Positions 22,864-32,343 of a DNA stretch of 64,000 nucleotides are shown here, in pieces. Each line of letters opens with the position of its first letter. Within the stretch, counting starts at the first letter, position 1. Origin of the DNA: Murdochiella massiliensis (GTDB lineage Bacteria > Bacillota > Clostridia > Tissierellales > Peptoniphilaceae). The translations under genes were made by a program, and so were the position numbers. Below the pieces are notes generated by a model. It was not told where the DNA came from. It worked only from the letters and a program-made list of their open reading frames with translations, and searched no databases. The DNA is taken from assembly GCF_900059565.1 (NCBI RefSeq), contig NZ_FIZW01000002.1, positions 558,001 through 622,000 on the forward strand, given 5' to 3'.

Positions 22864-25089
22864 CTACTGTTTTTGCATGGGCGCAAGCGCCGCATTCAAC
22901 CGTTTGATACCTTTTCCTTCAAAAGCAACCGTCACTTCATCGCCGTTCGGCTGCGGAACCACCGAAACCACCGTGCCGTGACCGAACTTTTTGTGCTGTA
23001 CCGCATCCCCCACGCGATACACGCCGGTCAACTCCTTATCCCTGAGCTTCTGCTTCTCCCGAATCTTCTCGCGAAATGCCTGCCGTTTGCGATCGTATTC
23101 TTGTCGCAGCTTCGGATCCGCCATATTGCTTCGTCGGGCGTAATTGCGATCATAGACATTTGCCCGATCCAATACCGAAGGCATATCCTCCGTCTCAATC
23201 TTTCCCTCCAATTCCTTCAAGAAAGAAGACGGCATGGCCGCCATGGGTGTGCCGAAAACACGTCGGCTCTGCGCCTGCGATAAATAAAGGCGGCGCATTG
23301 CGCGCGTCATCGCCACATAAAGCAGACGGCGTTCCTCCTCCAGATTTCCTTCTTCCATAGAACGACGGCTGGGAAACAGTCCTTCCTCAAGGCCGACAAC
23401 GAAGACCACTTCATACTCCAACCCCTTTGCAGAGTGAATGGTCAACAGATTCACGCCTTTCTCCTTTTCCTCGGTCTTATCCAGATCGGAAAGAAGCGAC
23501 AGACTTTGCAAATACGCTACCAAGGACGGTTCATCTTCTTCCTCTTCATAAAGCGAAACCGCATCCAGAAATGCACCCACATTTTCCATGCGTGTCCGAT
23601 CTTCAACCGTTCCGCCGGATTCCAACATGGCACGATAGCCCGTTTTTTCATAAAGATATTCCGTCCATTTGGTGAGCGGCAACTCCTCACGCATAGCATT
23701 CAAATCGGAAAGAAGATCGGAAAAAGACAACAGCTTATTCCGCTGTGCAGGAGTGAGAGAACTGAGCGCCTCTTCCTCCTGTATCGTCTGTAAAAGGGAC
23801 ATGCCCAGGTCAAGCGCCTCTTCACGCAGCTTTTGCAACGTCGCCTCACCGATGCCGCGCTTGGGCTGATTGACGACGCGCGCAAAAGACACATCGTCCA
23901 GCGGATTGATCAGAAGATTCATATAGGCGACCAGATCCTTAATTTCGGCACGATCATAGAATTTAAGGCCGCCAATGACACGATAAGGAATGCCTTCACG
24001 CAACAGCGCATCTTCAAAGGGACGGGATTGCGCATTCGTGCGATACAAAATGGCCATATTCTCCCAATCCACGCCGCGTTGCCGTTCCTCACGCATTTTT
24101 GCGGCAACCAGTGCTGCTTCCTCGTTTTCGCTTTGTACACAACGAAAATGAACCGCTTCCCCTTCACCGTTGGCTGTCCAGAGATTTTTAGCCTTACGCT
24201 CCTTATTATGGGCTATCAACTGGTTTGCCGCGTCCAGGATGTGCGAAGTCGAACGATAATTTTGTTCCAGCAGAATGGTGCGTGCGCCCGGAAAATCGCG
24301 TTCAAACGACAAGATATTGCGAATGTCTGCACCGCGCCAGCCATAAATGGATTGATCGGCATCGCCCACAACACAAATGGACGCCTCTTCTCCGGTCAAC
24401 AGACGAATCAGCTCATATTGCGGATGATTGGTGTCTTGATATTCATCCACAAAGATATGCGTGAACGTTTTCTGATACCGTTGGCGTACTTCTTCATTCT
24501 GCAATACCGCAATGGCCTTCAGGATCAGGTCGTCAAAATCGAGCGCGTTGTTTTTCTTTTTCTCCGCTTCATAGCGCTGAAAGACGCGTGCAATCACCTT
24601 TTCGCGATCCATCGTAGCATTTTCCAGCACCTCATCCACACCGACGCCGCGATTTTTATAATCCGAAATGCGTGCCAGCACCATCTGCGGACGATAATCC
24701 TGATTGACCCGTTGCTCTTTTAAGAGCTGTTTCACCAGAGTGCGCTGATCCGCCGTATCGTAAATCGTAAAATCCGAGCCGTAGCCGAGAATGGCAATTT
24801 CCCGGCGCAATAAGCGCGCACAAATGGAGTGAAAGGTGCCCATCCACATGCCGCTCGTACTACGCCCCAAAGCGTGTTCTACACGATCACGCATCTCCTG
24901 TGCCGCTTTGTTCGTAAACGTGAAAGCAAGTACATTCCATGGCGCAACCGCCTTTTCTTCCAACAGGCGCACAATTTTTGTCGTCAGCACCCGCGTCTTG
25001 CCTGATCCGGCTCCGGCAAGTACCAGCAGTGCTCTATCTTCCGCCAACACCACTTCCCGTTGCGCACGGTTGAGGTTTTCGTATTCCAT
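22864..25089 (-). CDS. pcrA: ATP-dependent DNA helicase PcrA/UvrD
   Basis: A 741-aa superfamily 1 helicase. Q motif (LNRAQREVV), Walker A GAGSGKTRVL (about residues 26-35), motif II VDEYQDTN (about 217), motif III GDADQSIYGWRGA (about 244), motif V/VI TIHSAKGLEYE and YVAMTRA. The C-terminal Tudor-like tail (VGDAVQHKKFGHGTV) binds RNA polymerase in PcrA. It acts in repair and in removing RecA and stalled polymerase. Immediately upstream of ligA. Confidence 0.95.
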   Translation of the reverse strand: MEYENLNRAQREVVLAEDRALLVLAGAGSGKTRVLTTKIVRLLEEKAVAPWNVLAFTFTNKAAQEMRDRVEHALGRSTSGMWMGTFHSICARLLRREIAILGYGSDFTIYDTADQRTLVKQLLKEQRVNQDYRPQMVLARISDYKNRGVGVDEVLENATMDREKVIARVFQRYEAEKKKNNALDFDDLILKAIAVLQNEEVRQRYQKTFTHIFVDEYQDTNHPQYELIRLLTGEEASICVVGDADQSIYGWRGADIRNILSFERDFPGARTILLEQNYRSTSHILDAANQLIAHNKERKAKNLWTANGEGEAVHFRCVQSENEEAALVAAKMREERQRGVDWENMAILYRTNAQSRPFEDALLREGIPYRVIGGLKFYDRAEIKDLVAYMNLLINPLDDVSFARVVNQPKRGIGEATLQKLREEALDLGMSLLQTIQEEEALSSLTPAQRNKLLSFSDLLSDLNAMREELPLTKWTEYLYEKTGYRAMLESGGTVEDRTRMENVGAFLDAVSLYEEEEDEPSLVAYLQSLSLLSDLDKTEEKEKGVNLLTIHSAKGLEYEVVFVVGLEEGLFPSRRSMEEGNLEEERRLLYVAMTRAMRRLYLSQAQSRRVFGTPMAAMPSSFLKELEGKIETEDMPSVLDRANVYDRNYARRSNMADPKLRQEYDRKRQAFREKIREKQKLRDKELTGVYRVGDAVQHKKFGHGTVVSVVPQPNGDEVTVAFEGKGIKRLNAALAPMQKQ

Positions 25090-25097
25090 ACCTTCTC

Positions 25098-25823
25098 CTA
25101 AATGGCGAAGCCCAGGAGGCTTTCCAGTTTATCCCAGGACGTATTAATAATGAGTTCCTCAGGGAAATCCAACTCATCCAGCAGCGTCTCGGCCAACGAA
25201 AAATCGCCAACGCCGGTGCTCATGTGTGCATCGCTGTTGACAATGATGGGCACTTCATATTCCTTACAAAGGTCGAGATAGCGACGCTGGTTCTTTTCCG
25301 CATTCCGACGGTAATTATTTTCATCCAAAGAAGAGCAGTTGACTTCCATAGCCACGTGATGCGTTTTACAGGCTTTCACCAGTGCTTCATAATCAACAAT
25401 GGGATAGCGATCATCATCCGGATGACCAAGGATATTGATCTGTGGATACCGTTTCATGGCTTCCAAATACACCGGTGTAAAATCCGTCGCACGCTTTTCG
25501 CCGAAATCAAATATATTGCCATGCAACGACGCAATTACATAGTCTGTCGTTCCGAGAAGGTCTTCTTCAAAAAGATGCCCCTGCATATCGCAAAGATTCA
25601 TTTCGATACCGCGCAGAATGCGTACACCCTCAAGATAGGCCGGAATGACCGTTAAATTCATCCAATACTCGGGCAATGTCGTGTGCGGCATTCCGTAGCC
25701 GTGATCGGATACCCCCAATATTTCCAGACCGTTTTTCTTCGCCTCCCGAGCGTTTTCCGTCAACGTGGAATACGCATGAACGCTGGCCAGCGTATGCGTG
25801 TGCAAATCCATCAAGGCATGCAT
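25098..25823 (-). CDS. PHP-domain phosphatase (YcdX-like)
   Basis: A 241-aa PHP protein: DLHTHT (residues 6-11), SDHGYGMPHT (39-48), GIEMN, HPDDDRY, EVNCSS and NSDAH supply the trinuclear metal site seen in E. coli YcdX. The substrate is unknown; family members are phosphatases or phosphoesterases. It overlaps no gene but follows tsaD by 18 bp and precedes pcrA by 8 bp, so it is in the same operon. Confidence 0.87.
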   Translation of the reverse strand: MHALMDLHTHTLASVHAYSTLTENAREAKKNGLEILGVSDHGYGMPHTTLPEYWMNLTVIPAYLEGVRILRGIEMNLCDMQGHLFEEDLLGTTDYVIASLHGNIFDFGEKRATDFTPVYLEAMKRYPQINILGHPDDDRYPIVDYEALVKACKTHHVAMEVNCSSLDENNYRRNAEKNQRRYLDLCKEYEVPIIVNSDAHMSTGVGDFSLAETLLDELDFPEELIINTSWDKLESLLGFAI

Positions 25824-25841
25824 GACCTACTCCTCTCTTTT

Positions 25842-26849
25842 CTAAAGTCCTAAATCGGGGTCGGCGGCAAAGTCAAGCGATGACGCACCCCGTTCCTGAT
25901 ACTGGTAATAGCCGGCACAGCCGATCATGGCGGCGTTATCCGTACACAGAATAGCCGGCGGAACAAAAAATCGACAATCGTGCTTCGCGCACATGGCGGA
26001 AAGGGCTTCCTGCAGTGGACGATTTGCCGCTACGCCCCCCGCAAGGCAAAAGGTTCGCATCTCGGGCATGGCTTCCAGCAAATGTTCCGCTTTCTGTACC
26101 AGCACGTCAATCACCGCCTGTTGGAACGAAGCGGCAATATCCGCCACCGGAACAGGAAGATTTTGTTGCTCACGGTGATGCACTTCATTAATTACCGCGG
26201 TTTTCAGGCCGCTGAAGCTGAACGCATAGCCGTCTTCTTTGGAAGACATCGCGCGTGGAAAAGCAAAGGCCTGCGGATTCCCCTGCTCCGCCATACGCTG
26301 GATTTTCGGTCCGCCGGGATAGCCCAGCCCCAGAACGCGCGAGACCTTGTCAAAGCTCTCTCCGGCGGCATCGTCCACGGTGGAACCGACCACTTCATAG
26401 TGCGCATAATCCTTCACTACACAGAGATATGTGTGTCCGCCCGAGACGACCAGACCGAGAAAGGGCGGTTCCAATTCCGGGTGCGCCAGATAATTGGCGC
26501 AAAGGTGCCCTTCCATGTGGTTCACGCCCACAATGGGGATATTGCGTACATAGGCCATGGCTTTGGCTGCGGAAATACCGACCAAAAGCGCACCGACCAG
26601 TCCGGGGCCGCGCGTAACCGCAATGAGGTCCAAGTCTTCCGCTCGCACATTCGCTTCATTAAGCACCGCCTCCAAAAGCGGATTGATGGCTTCCAGATGC
26701 TTGCGTGAAGCAATTTCCGGCACAACACCCCCGAAAAGCGCATGATCTTTAATTTGGGAAGAAATGATCTGCCCGAGCAGCTCGCGCCCGTCGTGCAGGA
26801 CCGCTACACTCGTCTCATCACAGGAAGATTCAATGGCTAAAATGAACAT
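25842..26849 (-). CDS. tsaD: tRNA t6A37 threonylcarbamoyltransferase TsaD
   Basis: A 335-aa ASKHA-fold enzyme starting MFILAIESSCDETSVAVL. Metal/substrate motifs include HMEGH (about residues 111-115) and SGGHTYL (about 135). With TsaB and TsaE it transfers threonylcarbamoyl to A37 of ANN-decoding tRNAs. Its start overlaps the rimI end by 20 bp; the cluster order tsaE-tsaB-rimI-tsaD is typical of Bacillota. Confidence 0.96.
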   Translation of the reverse strand: MFILAIESSCDETSVAVLHDGRELLGQIISSQIKDHALFGGVVPEIASRKHLEAINPLLEAVLNEANVRAEDLDLIAVTRGPGLVGALLVGISAAKAMAYVRNIPIVGVNHMEGHLCANYLAHPELEPPFLGLVVSGGHTYLCVVKDYAHYEVVGSTVDDAAGESFDKVSRVLGLGYPGGPKIQRMAEQGNPQAFAFPRAMSSKEDGYAFSFSGLKTAVINEVHHREQQNLPVPVADIAASFQQAVIDVLVQKAEHLLEAMPEMRTFCLAGGVAANRPLQEALSAMCAKHDCRFFVPPAILCTDNAAMIGCAGYYQYQERGASSLDFAADPDLGL

Positions 26850-27339
26850 GACGTTCCTCCCGATGGCATTCGCTCTCTTTCGACAGCCGACAATGCATAA
26901 TCAGCGCATCGGCCATTTCTTCCGCGTAGTATTGATGCCTTTTTCCCACGACAACGAAGCCGAACGCCTGATAGAGCGCTTTTGCTGCGGTATTTCGCTC
27001 ATTAACCTCTAAAAACGCCTCTTCGGCACCGTCTCTTTGCCCATCGGCAAGAAAGCGTGCAACAAGCCTCTTGCCTATGCCTCCTTTTCGGCAGTCTTCC
27101 GCGACAGCAATACGGTTAAGACTTAATTCGCCGGCTACGTCGGAGGAAAAGAAATAGCCTAAAATGCGTGCATCCGTCTCCGCCACAACGGCGGTGTTAA
27201 AAGGGTGGGCAAGTTCATTTTTCAGTTGCTGCACCGTCCACGCCTTTTGAAACGCTTCGCGTTCCAGCTGATGGATCACCGGCACGTCCTCTTCGGTCAT
27301 CGGCCGAAGGTGTACCGTTTGTCTGTTTTTGACACGCAT
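26830..27339 (-). CDS. rimI: RimI-type ribosomal protein S18 N-acetyltransferase
   Basis: A 169-aa GNAT enzyme: LNRIAVAEDCRKGGIGKRLV gives the acetyl-CoA loop (R-x-x-G-x-G/A), followed by LEVNERNTAAKALYQAFGF. It probably acetylates protein N-termini such as S18. It is located between tsaB and tsaD as in many Bacillota. Confidence 0.9.
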   Translation of the reverse strand: MRVKNRQTVHLRPMTEEDVPVIHQLEREAFQKAWTVQQLKNELAHPFNTAVVAETDARILGYFFSSDVAGELSLNRIAVAEDCRKGGIGKRLVARFLADGQRDGAEEAFLEVNERNTAAKALYQAFGFVVVGKRHQYYAEEMADALIMHCRLSKESECHREERHVHFSH

Positions 27340-27351
27340 CTTTTCCTCCTT

Positions 27352-28119
27352 TCATTTCTTTTTTCTTTCTTCTTCCGTGAACGTCTCCCGGCGTTCACGA
27401 TCCAGTTCCGCTTGTGATTTTCGTTGGTAATTGGGAACGAGATGCAGGACGTCATCGCTTTCTCCCCGCGAAAACCGTTCCACCGCAATTTGCATCATCG
27501 CGGCAATGGGCGATAATGCCGCCGGAGAGGAGAGCTGCACGCTTTCCTCCGAAGAGAACGCCTCCATCAACGCCGGATGACGTGCGATGCCTGCACCAGC
27601 CCAGCACAAAAACGGTTGTGTTTCGTCTTTTTCCCCAACCGCATCCTTTTCAGAAAGCAAAAAGGTCTGCAATTGTTCTTCGGTGTACAGGCCTTCCTTT
27701 AGAATCAACACCGGTTCATCCGCATCCATACGATAGACCGACGCGAACAGGCGATTGGCTCGTGCGTCAATAACAGGAACAAGAAGATGCGCACGATGTT
27801 CCGCCTTCGCGGCATACGCGAGTGCTTTCAGCGATGATACGCCTAAAATCGGCCGATGCGTAAACTGCGCCATGGTCTTCATCATCGTGACACCGATGCG
27901 AAGGCCGGTAAACGATCCGGGTCCGATACCTACTACAAATGCATCCGCTTCAGCGGCGGCGAAGCCGCTTTCCCGGCAGAGAGTGTCCAAGACACTCAAA
28001 AGTTCTTCCGCACGCAGGCGATCCTGTTCTACAACCGCGGTGTGCAGCGGCTTTCCCGTTTCGGCAATGGCCACTCCCGTTGCTCGCGTGGAGGTGTCTG
28101 CTCCAATCAGTCTCGCCAT
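27352..28119 (-). CDS. tsaB: TsaB, scaffold of the t6A complex
   Basis: A 255-aa inactive paralogue of TsaD: GADTSTRATGVAI at the N-terminus, VGIGPGSFTGLRIG (about 65-78), then VSSLKALAYAA. It binds TsaD and TsaE. Its gene overlaps tsaE by 13 bp. The C-terminal 25 residues are unusually basic and Glu-rich (ERRETFTEEERKKK). Confidence 0.92.
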   Translation of the reverse strand: MARLIGADTSTRATGVAIAETGKPLHTAVVEQDRLRAEELLSVLDTLCRESGFAAAEADAFVVGIGPGSFTGLRIGVTMMKTMAQFTHRPILGVSSLKALAYAAKAEHRAHLLVPVIDARANRLFASVYRMDADEPVLILKEGLYTEEQLQTFLLSEKDAVGEKDETQPFLCWAGAGIARHPALMEAFSSEESVQLSSPAALSPIAAMMQIAVERFSRGESDDVLHLVPNYQRKSQAELDRERRETFTEEERKKK

Positions 28120-28520
28120 ACGCTAACCTCCCTCGCTTCCCCTTCTTTGACGACAATCTGCACATGCACCATGCCGTGCGGAAGGTAGTCCTTCGCCTTT
28201 TCCGCCCATTCCAAAAACGTGATGGCCTCCTCCGGGTAAAAATACGTTTCGTAGTCAATATCTTCCAATTCGTTCGGGCTTTCCAGCCGATACAGATCCA
28301 GATGGTAGAGGTCCCGATTCGGTGTACGATAGTGATTTACCAGCGAAAACGTAGGTGACGATGCCGGTCGGTCGGCGCCGAGCGCCTGCGCTATCCACTG
28401 CACCACCTGTGTTTTCCCCGCACCAAGCGTTCCCTCCAACGAAACGACGTCTCCCGAACGCAATGTATGCGCAAAGCGTTCGCTCCACTCTTGCATCGCT
28501 TGTTTTGAGGCGATATACAC
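28107..28520 (-). CDS. tsaE: TsaE, ATPase of the t6A complex
   Basis: A 137-aa P-loop protein. Walker A GTLGAGKT at about residues 29-36, ASSPTFSLVNHY, and DLYRLESPNELEDID. It drives turnover of the TsaB-TsaD complex. First gene of the t6A cluster, preceded by a terminator for ribU. Confidence 0.94.
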   Translation of the reverse strand: MYIASKQAMQEWSERFAHTLRSGDVVSLEGTLGAGKTQVVQWIAQALGADRPASSPTFSLVNHYRTPNRDLYHLDLYRLESPNELEDIDYETYFYPEEAITFLEWAEKAKDYLPHGMVHVQIVVKEGEAREVSVWRD

Positions 28521-28548
28521 GTATTCTCTCCTTCTTTCTTAAGCAATA

Positions 28549-28580
28549 AAAAGAAGGTGCCCCGCAGGGCAACCTCTTCT
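28549..28580 (-). terminator. Terminator between ribU and tsaE
   Basis: AGAAGAGGTTGCCC / GGGGCACCTTCTT pair with a short loop and TTTTTATT follows on the minus strand. Confidence 0.75.
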
Positions 28581-28684
28581 CTTGTACCTTTATTGTAATC
28601 GACTTACTTCGGCAGGTCTATTCTTTTTCCGAAGCGGATGCGTCGACAACGCAACCATCCCTGTACATCGTCCCCGTTTCTACC

Positions 28685-29356
28685 TTATGACCAGCGTTTG
28701 AGAATCGGCGAAATGCGTTTGTAGAGCAAGAACGTCACCACACTCTCCAGCAAGGTCTTGACCAGATTGAACGGAAAGACCGAAAAGAGCATCAGGGTCA
28801 TGTAGTTGGTCACCAGCCCGTTGGCCGCGCCGATCTGCGTAGCCAGCACATCCAAATCCAACTGAATCGCCGCTGCATAGGCCGGAAAGATGAAGAATGT
28901 GTTGGAGATCACCGCGATACAACTCATGGCTAATGAACCGGCAATCAAACTGATGATGGCTCCCTTTTTGGTATGAGAGCGACGATATATGATGGCGGAC
29001 ACCAGGACAAAGGTGCTTCCCACAATGAGATTGGATAATTCCCCGACACCGACGGTTTCGGACGTAAATAATTTCAAAATATTTTTAACAAGCTGAATGA
29101 GAAAGCCCGCTACCGGACCCATGGCGAAACCGCCGATCAATCCGGGAACATCGCCAAAATCCACTTTCATAAAAGCCGGAGCAAAGGGCATTGGAATCTG
29201 AAACAGTTCCATTATTACAAAGCCCAACGCGCCCAGTGCAGCAATTTTTACCATATTGCGGACGCGCGTCGCATCCTTAAGTTGCTGTAACACCGTTCTC
29301 GGTTCCGTCCATTCGTTCATTTGTTTTGCTATCGTATGTTGTGATTGCATAATCAT
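28685..29356 (-). CDS. ribU: ECF transporter S component, RibU-type (riboflavin)
   Basis: A 223-aa integral membrane protein with about six spans and the RibU-like segment PMPFAPAFMKVDFGDVPGLI followed by GGFAMGPVAGFLIQLVKN. It is the substrate-binding subunit that shares the EcfAAT energising module encoded elsewhere. The 264-bp upstream region shows no recognisable FMN riboswitch. Another vitamin substrate cannot be excluded. Confidence 0.8.
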   Translation of the reverse strand: MIMQSQHTIAKQMNEWTEPRTVLQQLKDATRVRNMVKIAALGALGFVIMELFQIPMPFAPAFMKVDFGDVPGLIGGFAMGPVAGFLIQLVKNILKLFTSETVGVGELSNLIVGSTFVLVSAIIYRRSHTKKGAIISLIAGSLAMSCIAVISNTFFIFPAYAAAIQLDLDVLATQIGAANGLVTNYMTLMLFSVFPFNLVKTLLESVVTFLLYKRISPILKRWS

Positions 29357-29620
29357 TCCTTTCTATATTAGGGACTATGTAATGGCTTCTGTCCGCGAAA
29401 AGAATGATATCGGTTTAACAACCTCTGCCATTATAAACGATTGGATGCTATCTGTACAGTCAAAAGCCGATAATTGTCAAAACTGTCCTTTTGAGCTCCG
29501 GAATACAGGCTTCACGGCGGAATAACGCTATGCACGGCAAGAAAATGCAATTCCTCAGCCAAGCTGCGTTTTAAAAGGAAAAAATATGGTAGACTGAATC
29601 CGATCAAGGGAGGAACAAGT

Positions 29621-31159
29621 ATGGGTTCGATCACCTTTCAACTGATGATCATCACGATCATCTCCAAATTTACCGGATTGATTCGCGAAGTGAGCTTCGC
29701 GAAATTTTTTGGTACCGGTATGGTAACGGACATTTATGTCGTTTCCGAAAGCATTACAGCCATGGCCTTCAGCTTTCTCTTTATGTCCATCCAGACTACC
29801 TTTATCCCGATGTACAATAAAGTGTTGACCAAAAGCGGCCGCCGGGAAGCCGATCGCTTCACCGCCAATTTAACGAATACTGTGGTCGTTCTTGCCGCCA
29901 TCATTGCCGGCATCGGTTTTCTGTTCATGCCGCAGATTATGCGCATCGTTGCCGCCGGCTTCGACGGCGAAAAGTTCGATCAGGCCGTTCTCTTTACGCG
30001 TATCGTCCTGTTTCGTATTCTTTTTTCGGCGCTCAACGGTGCATTCATCAGCTATTTGAACAATTACAACAACTTTTTAACCCCGGCGACGACGGGCATC
30101 ATCATGAATATCGTGATGATCTTCTTTTCGTACCTGACCGCCAAGACGGGCAATCTTCAACTTCTCGCCTTTGGCAGTATTTTCGCCGTGGCGATTCAAT
30201 ATGCCTTTTTCCCCGGCGCCCTTCGCCGTGCAGGCTATCGACACCAGTTCCTGTTAAAGCCCAATGCGCCCGCCATCCGTGAATCGTTGGCGATCGCCAT
30301 TCCGGCCATGTTTTCCATCCTGGTCAATGATCTTTCCATCATCGTGGATAAAGCCATCGCCACCTCCATTGTGCCCAACGGCGGCGCATCCGCTCTCAAT
30401 TATGCCAATATGATTTTCATGATGGTGGAAGGCGTGGTTATCGTTTCCATTGTAACCGCTTCCTATCCGGGAATGTCTCGTGCCGCACAAAAAGAGGATC
30501 TACATCCGTTCAAACGCGTCATTCATCATTCTCTTGTACACGGCATGGTCTTGATTATTCCCGCTGTCGTGGGTATGATGCTCTTCGCACAGCCCATCGT
30601 GCGTCTCTTCTACGAGCGCGATCAATTCACCGCCATCTCAACTCTGATGACGACCGGCGCATTGTTCTGGTATACGCCCGGTCTCATCGGATTATTGTGT
30701 TCGCAAATTTTTATTCGTGCCTTTTATGCCCTGCATGATACCAGAACACCGCTTCTCATTTCCGCGATACAAGTTGCCGTAGATATCACTCTGAACTTCC
30801 TTTTGTCCTATTTCTTCGGGTTAAACGGCCTTGCCGCCGCCACCATGATCGGTAACCTCGTCGGTGCAATCATTATGGGATGGTTTTTGCGCAAAAAATG
30901 CGGTCGTTTTGAATTTCGTTCACTTTTCCTGTCCATCGCTAAAGTGACTGCCGCCTCTGCGCTCATGGGTATGGTTGCCTTCCTGCTCTTTCACGGCCTT
31001 CCGGTGGCAAACGAAACGATTCGCCTTCTGCTCACCATTTTGGTTGCTGCTGTCGTCTACCTTATCGTCATTCTTTTCGCACAGATCCCCGAAGTTCGCC
31101 AATTGGTCAATCAGGTCTATCATCGTTTTCAGCGTCGCAAAGCGTTGCCACGCCGGTGA
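29621..31159 (+). CDS. murJ: Lipid II flippase MurJ (MOP superfamily)
   Basis: A 512-aa protein with about 14 transmembrane segments. FTGLIREVSFAKFFGTG at the N-terminus and ASALNYANMIFMMVEGVVIV mid-protein are MurJ/MviN-like. It moves lipid-linked cell-wall precursors across the membrane. The ATG at 29621 follows GGGAGG. It is the lone plus-strand gene in this region and is closed by a terminator shared with galE. Confidence 0.87.
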   Translation: MGSITFQLMIITIISKFTGLIREVSFAKFFGTGMVTDIYVVSESITAMAFSFLFMSIQTTFIPMYNKVLTKSGRREADRFTANLTNTVVVLAAIIAGIGFLFMPQIMRIVAAGFDGEKFDQAVLFTRIVLFRILFSALNGAFISYLNNYNNFLTPATTGIIMNIVMIFFSYLTAKTGNLQLLAFGSIFAVAIQYAFFPGALRRAGYRHQFLLKPNAPAIRESLAIAIPAMFSILVNDLSIIVDKAIATSIVPNGGASALNYANMIFMMVEGVVIVSIVTASYPGMSRAAQKEDLHPFKRVIHHSLVHGMVLIIPAVVGMMLFAQPIVRLFYERDQFTAISTLMTTGALFWYTPGLIGLLCSQIFIRAFYALHDTRTPLLISAIQVAVDITLNFLLSYFFGLNGLAAATMIGNLVGAIIMGWFLRKKCGRFEFRSLFLSIAKVTAASALMGMVAFLLFHGLPVANETIRLLLTILVAAVVYLIVILFAQIPEVRQLVNQVYHRFQRRKALPRR

Positions 31160-31187
31160 CCCTACCTTTAAATCTTAACTACAAAAC

Positions 31188-31228
31188 AAAAGAGGGATTC
31201 CGCAACGTCTGCGAAACCCCTCTTTTTT
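31188..31228. terminator. Bidirectional terminator between murJ and galE
   Basis: AAAGAGGGATTCCGCA / TGCGAAACCCCTCTTT forms a stem with T or A runs on each side, suitable for both convergent genes. Confidence 0.8.
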
Positions 31229-31257
31229 ACATTCTTCGCTGCTATGGTCCGGTTCCA

Positions 31258-32265
31258 TTAGAGACTGTCGTTCACGTGTTGTTGGAAATACCAGGACGAT
31301 GCGCACGCCTCTTTAATACTGTGCGTCGCTTTCCAGTCCAGTTCATGCTCCGCTTTGGCCGGATCTGCCACAACGGTATCAATATCTCCCGCACGCCGGC
31401 CTACAATGCTATAGGGAATGGTCAGATGATTGGCCTGCTCAAAAGCATGAACCAGTTCCAATACGCTTGTCCCCTTACCGGTGCCCAAATTGAACGCATG
31501 TGCTCCCGGACGATCGGCCATCTTTTCCAAGGCTGCCACATGCCCCAGTGCCAAATCGACGACATGCAGATAATCGCGTACACCGGTGCCGTCCGGCGTA
31601 TCGTAGTCATTGCCGAAAACGCTTAGTTTTTCACGCGTACCGTCCGCCACCTGGCAGATATAGGGCAAGAGGTTGTTGGGGATGCCTACAGGACGTTCGC
31701 CCAACAGCCCGGAATCGTGTGCGCCGATGGGGTTGAAATAACGCAGGAGAATGGCGGAAAAATCCGGATTCGCCGTCGCGACATCCATCAGAATGCGCTC
31801 AATCATCATCTTGGTCCACCCGTAGGGATTTGTGGCCGCAAGGGGCATTGCCTCCTGTAACGGACTACGGTTCTCCGGCGCATACACCGTTGCGGACGAA
31901 CTGAATACCATCTGCTTGACGTGATGCTTTTTCATCGCGTCCAAAATAACCATGGTGCTCAACAGATTATTATGATAATACATCAGCGGTTTAGCAACGG
32001 ATTCCCCCACCGCTTTATAGCCGGCAAAGTGAATCACACAATCGACATTATGAGAGGAAAAAATCTTTTCCATCGCTTCCGCATCGGTACAATCCGCGAT
32101 ATAGGTCGTCAGCTTCTTTCCCGTGATTTTTTCAATGCGTAACTGCACATCGGCATCGGCATTGTAAAGGTTATCGACCACCACCACTTTGTGCTGTCGC
32201 TTGATCAATTCCACGACCGTATGAGAGCCGATATATCCCAAACCGCCACTGACTAAGACGTTCAT
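31258..32265 (-). CDS. galE: UDP-glucose 4-epimerase
   Basis: A 335-aa short-chain dehydrogenase fold. NAD-binding GGLGYIGSHT at residues 7-16; catalytic Ser/Tyr in SSSATVYA and the YGWTK (YxxxK) motif at about 148-152. It interconverts UDP-glucose and UDP-galactose for glycan synthesis. AAGGAGG precedes the ATG at 32265. Confidence 0.95.
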   Translation of the reverse strand: MNVLVSGGLGYIGSHTVVELIKRQHKVVVVDNLYNADADVQLRIEKITGKKLTTYIADCTDAEAMEKIFSSHNVDCVIHFAGYKAVGESVAKPLMYYHNNLLSTMVILDAMKKHHVKQMVFSSSATVYAPENRSPLQEAMPLAATNPYGWTKMMIERILMDVATANPDFSAILLRYFNPIGAHDSGLLGERPVGIPNNLLPYICQVADGTREKLSVFGNDYDTPDGTGVRDYLHVVDLALGHVAALEKMADRPGAHAFNLGTGKGTSVLELVHAFEQANHLTIPYSIVGRRAGDIDTVVADPAKAEHELDWKATHSIKEACASSWYFQQHVNDSL

Positions 32266-32291
32266 TCTTCCTCCTTATTTTTTCTTTTTTC

Positions 32292-32330
32292 AAAAAAAGT
32301 CCGCCGGCAACGACGTTACCAGCGGACTTC
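32292..32330 (-). terminator. Terminator after the VanY-like gene
   Basis: GAAGTCCGCTGGTAACG / CGTTGCCGGCGGACTTTTTTT forms a GC-rich stem with a T run on the minus strand. Confidence 0.8.
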
Positions 32331-32343
32331 GATTAACCGGATT

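Noticed and set aside
29357-29620. FMN riboswitch upstream of the RibU-type gene
   Set aside because: I looked for the conserved RFN element sequences and did not find them; only possible promoter sequences are present.
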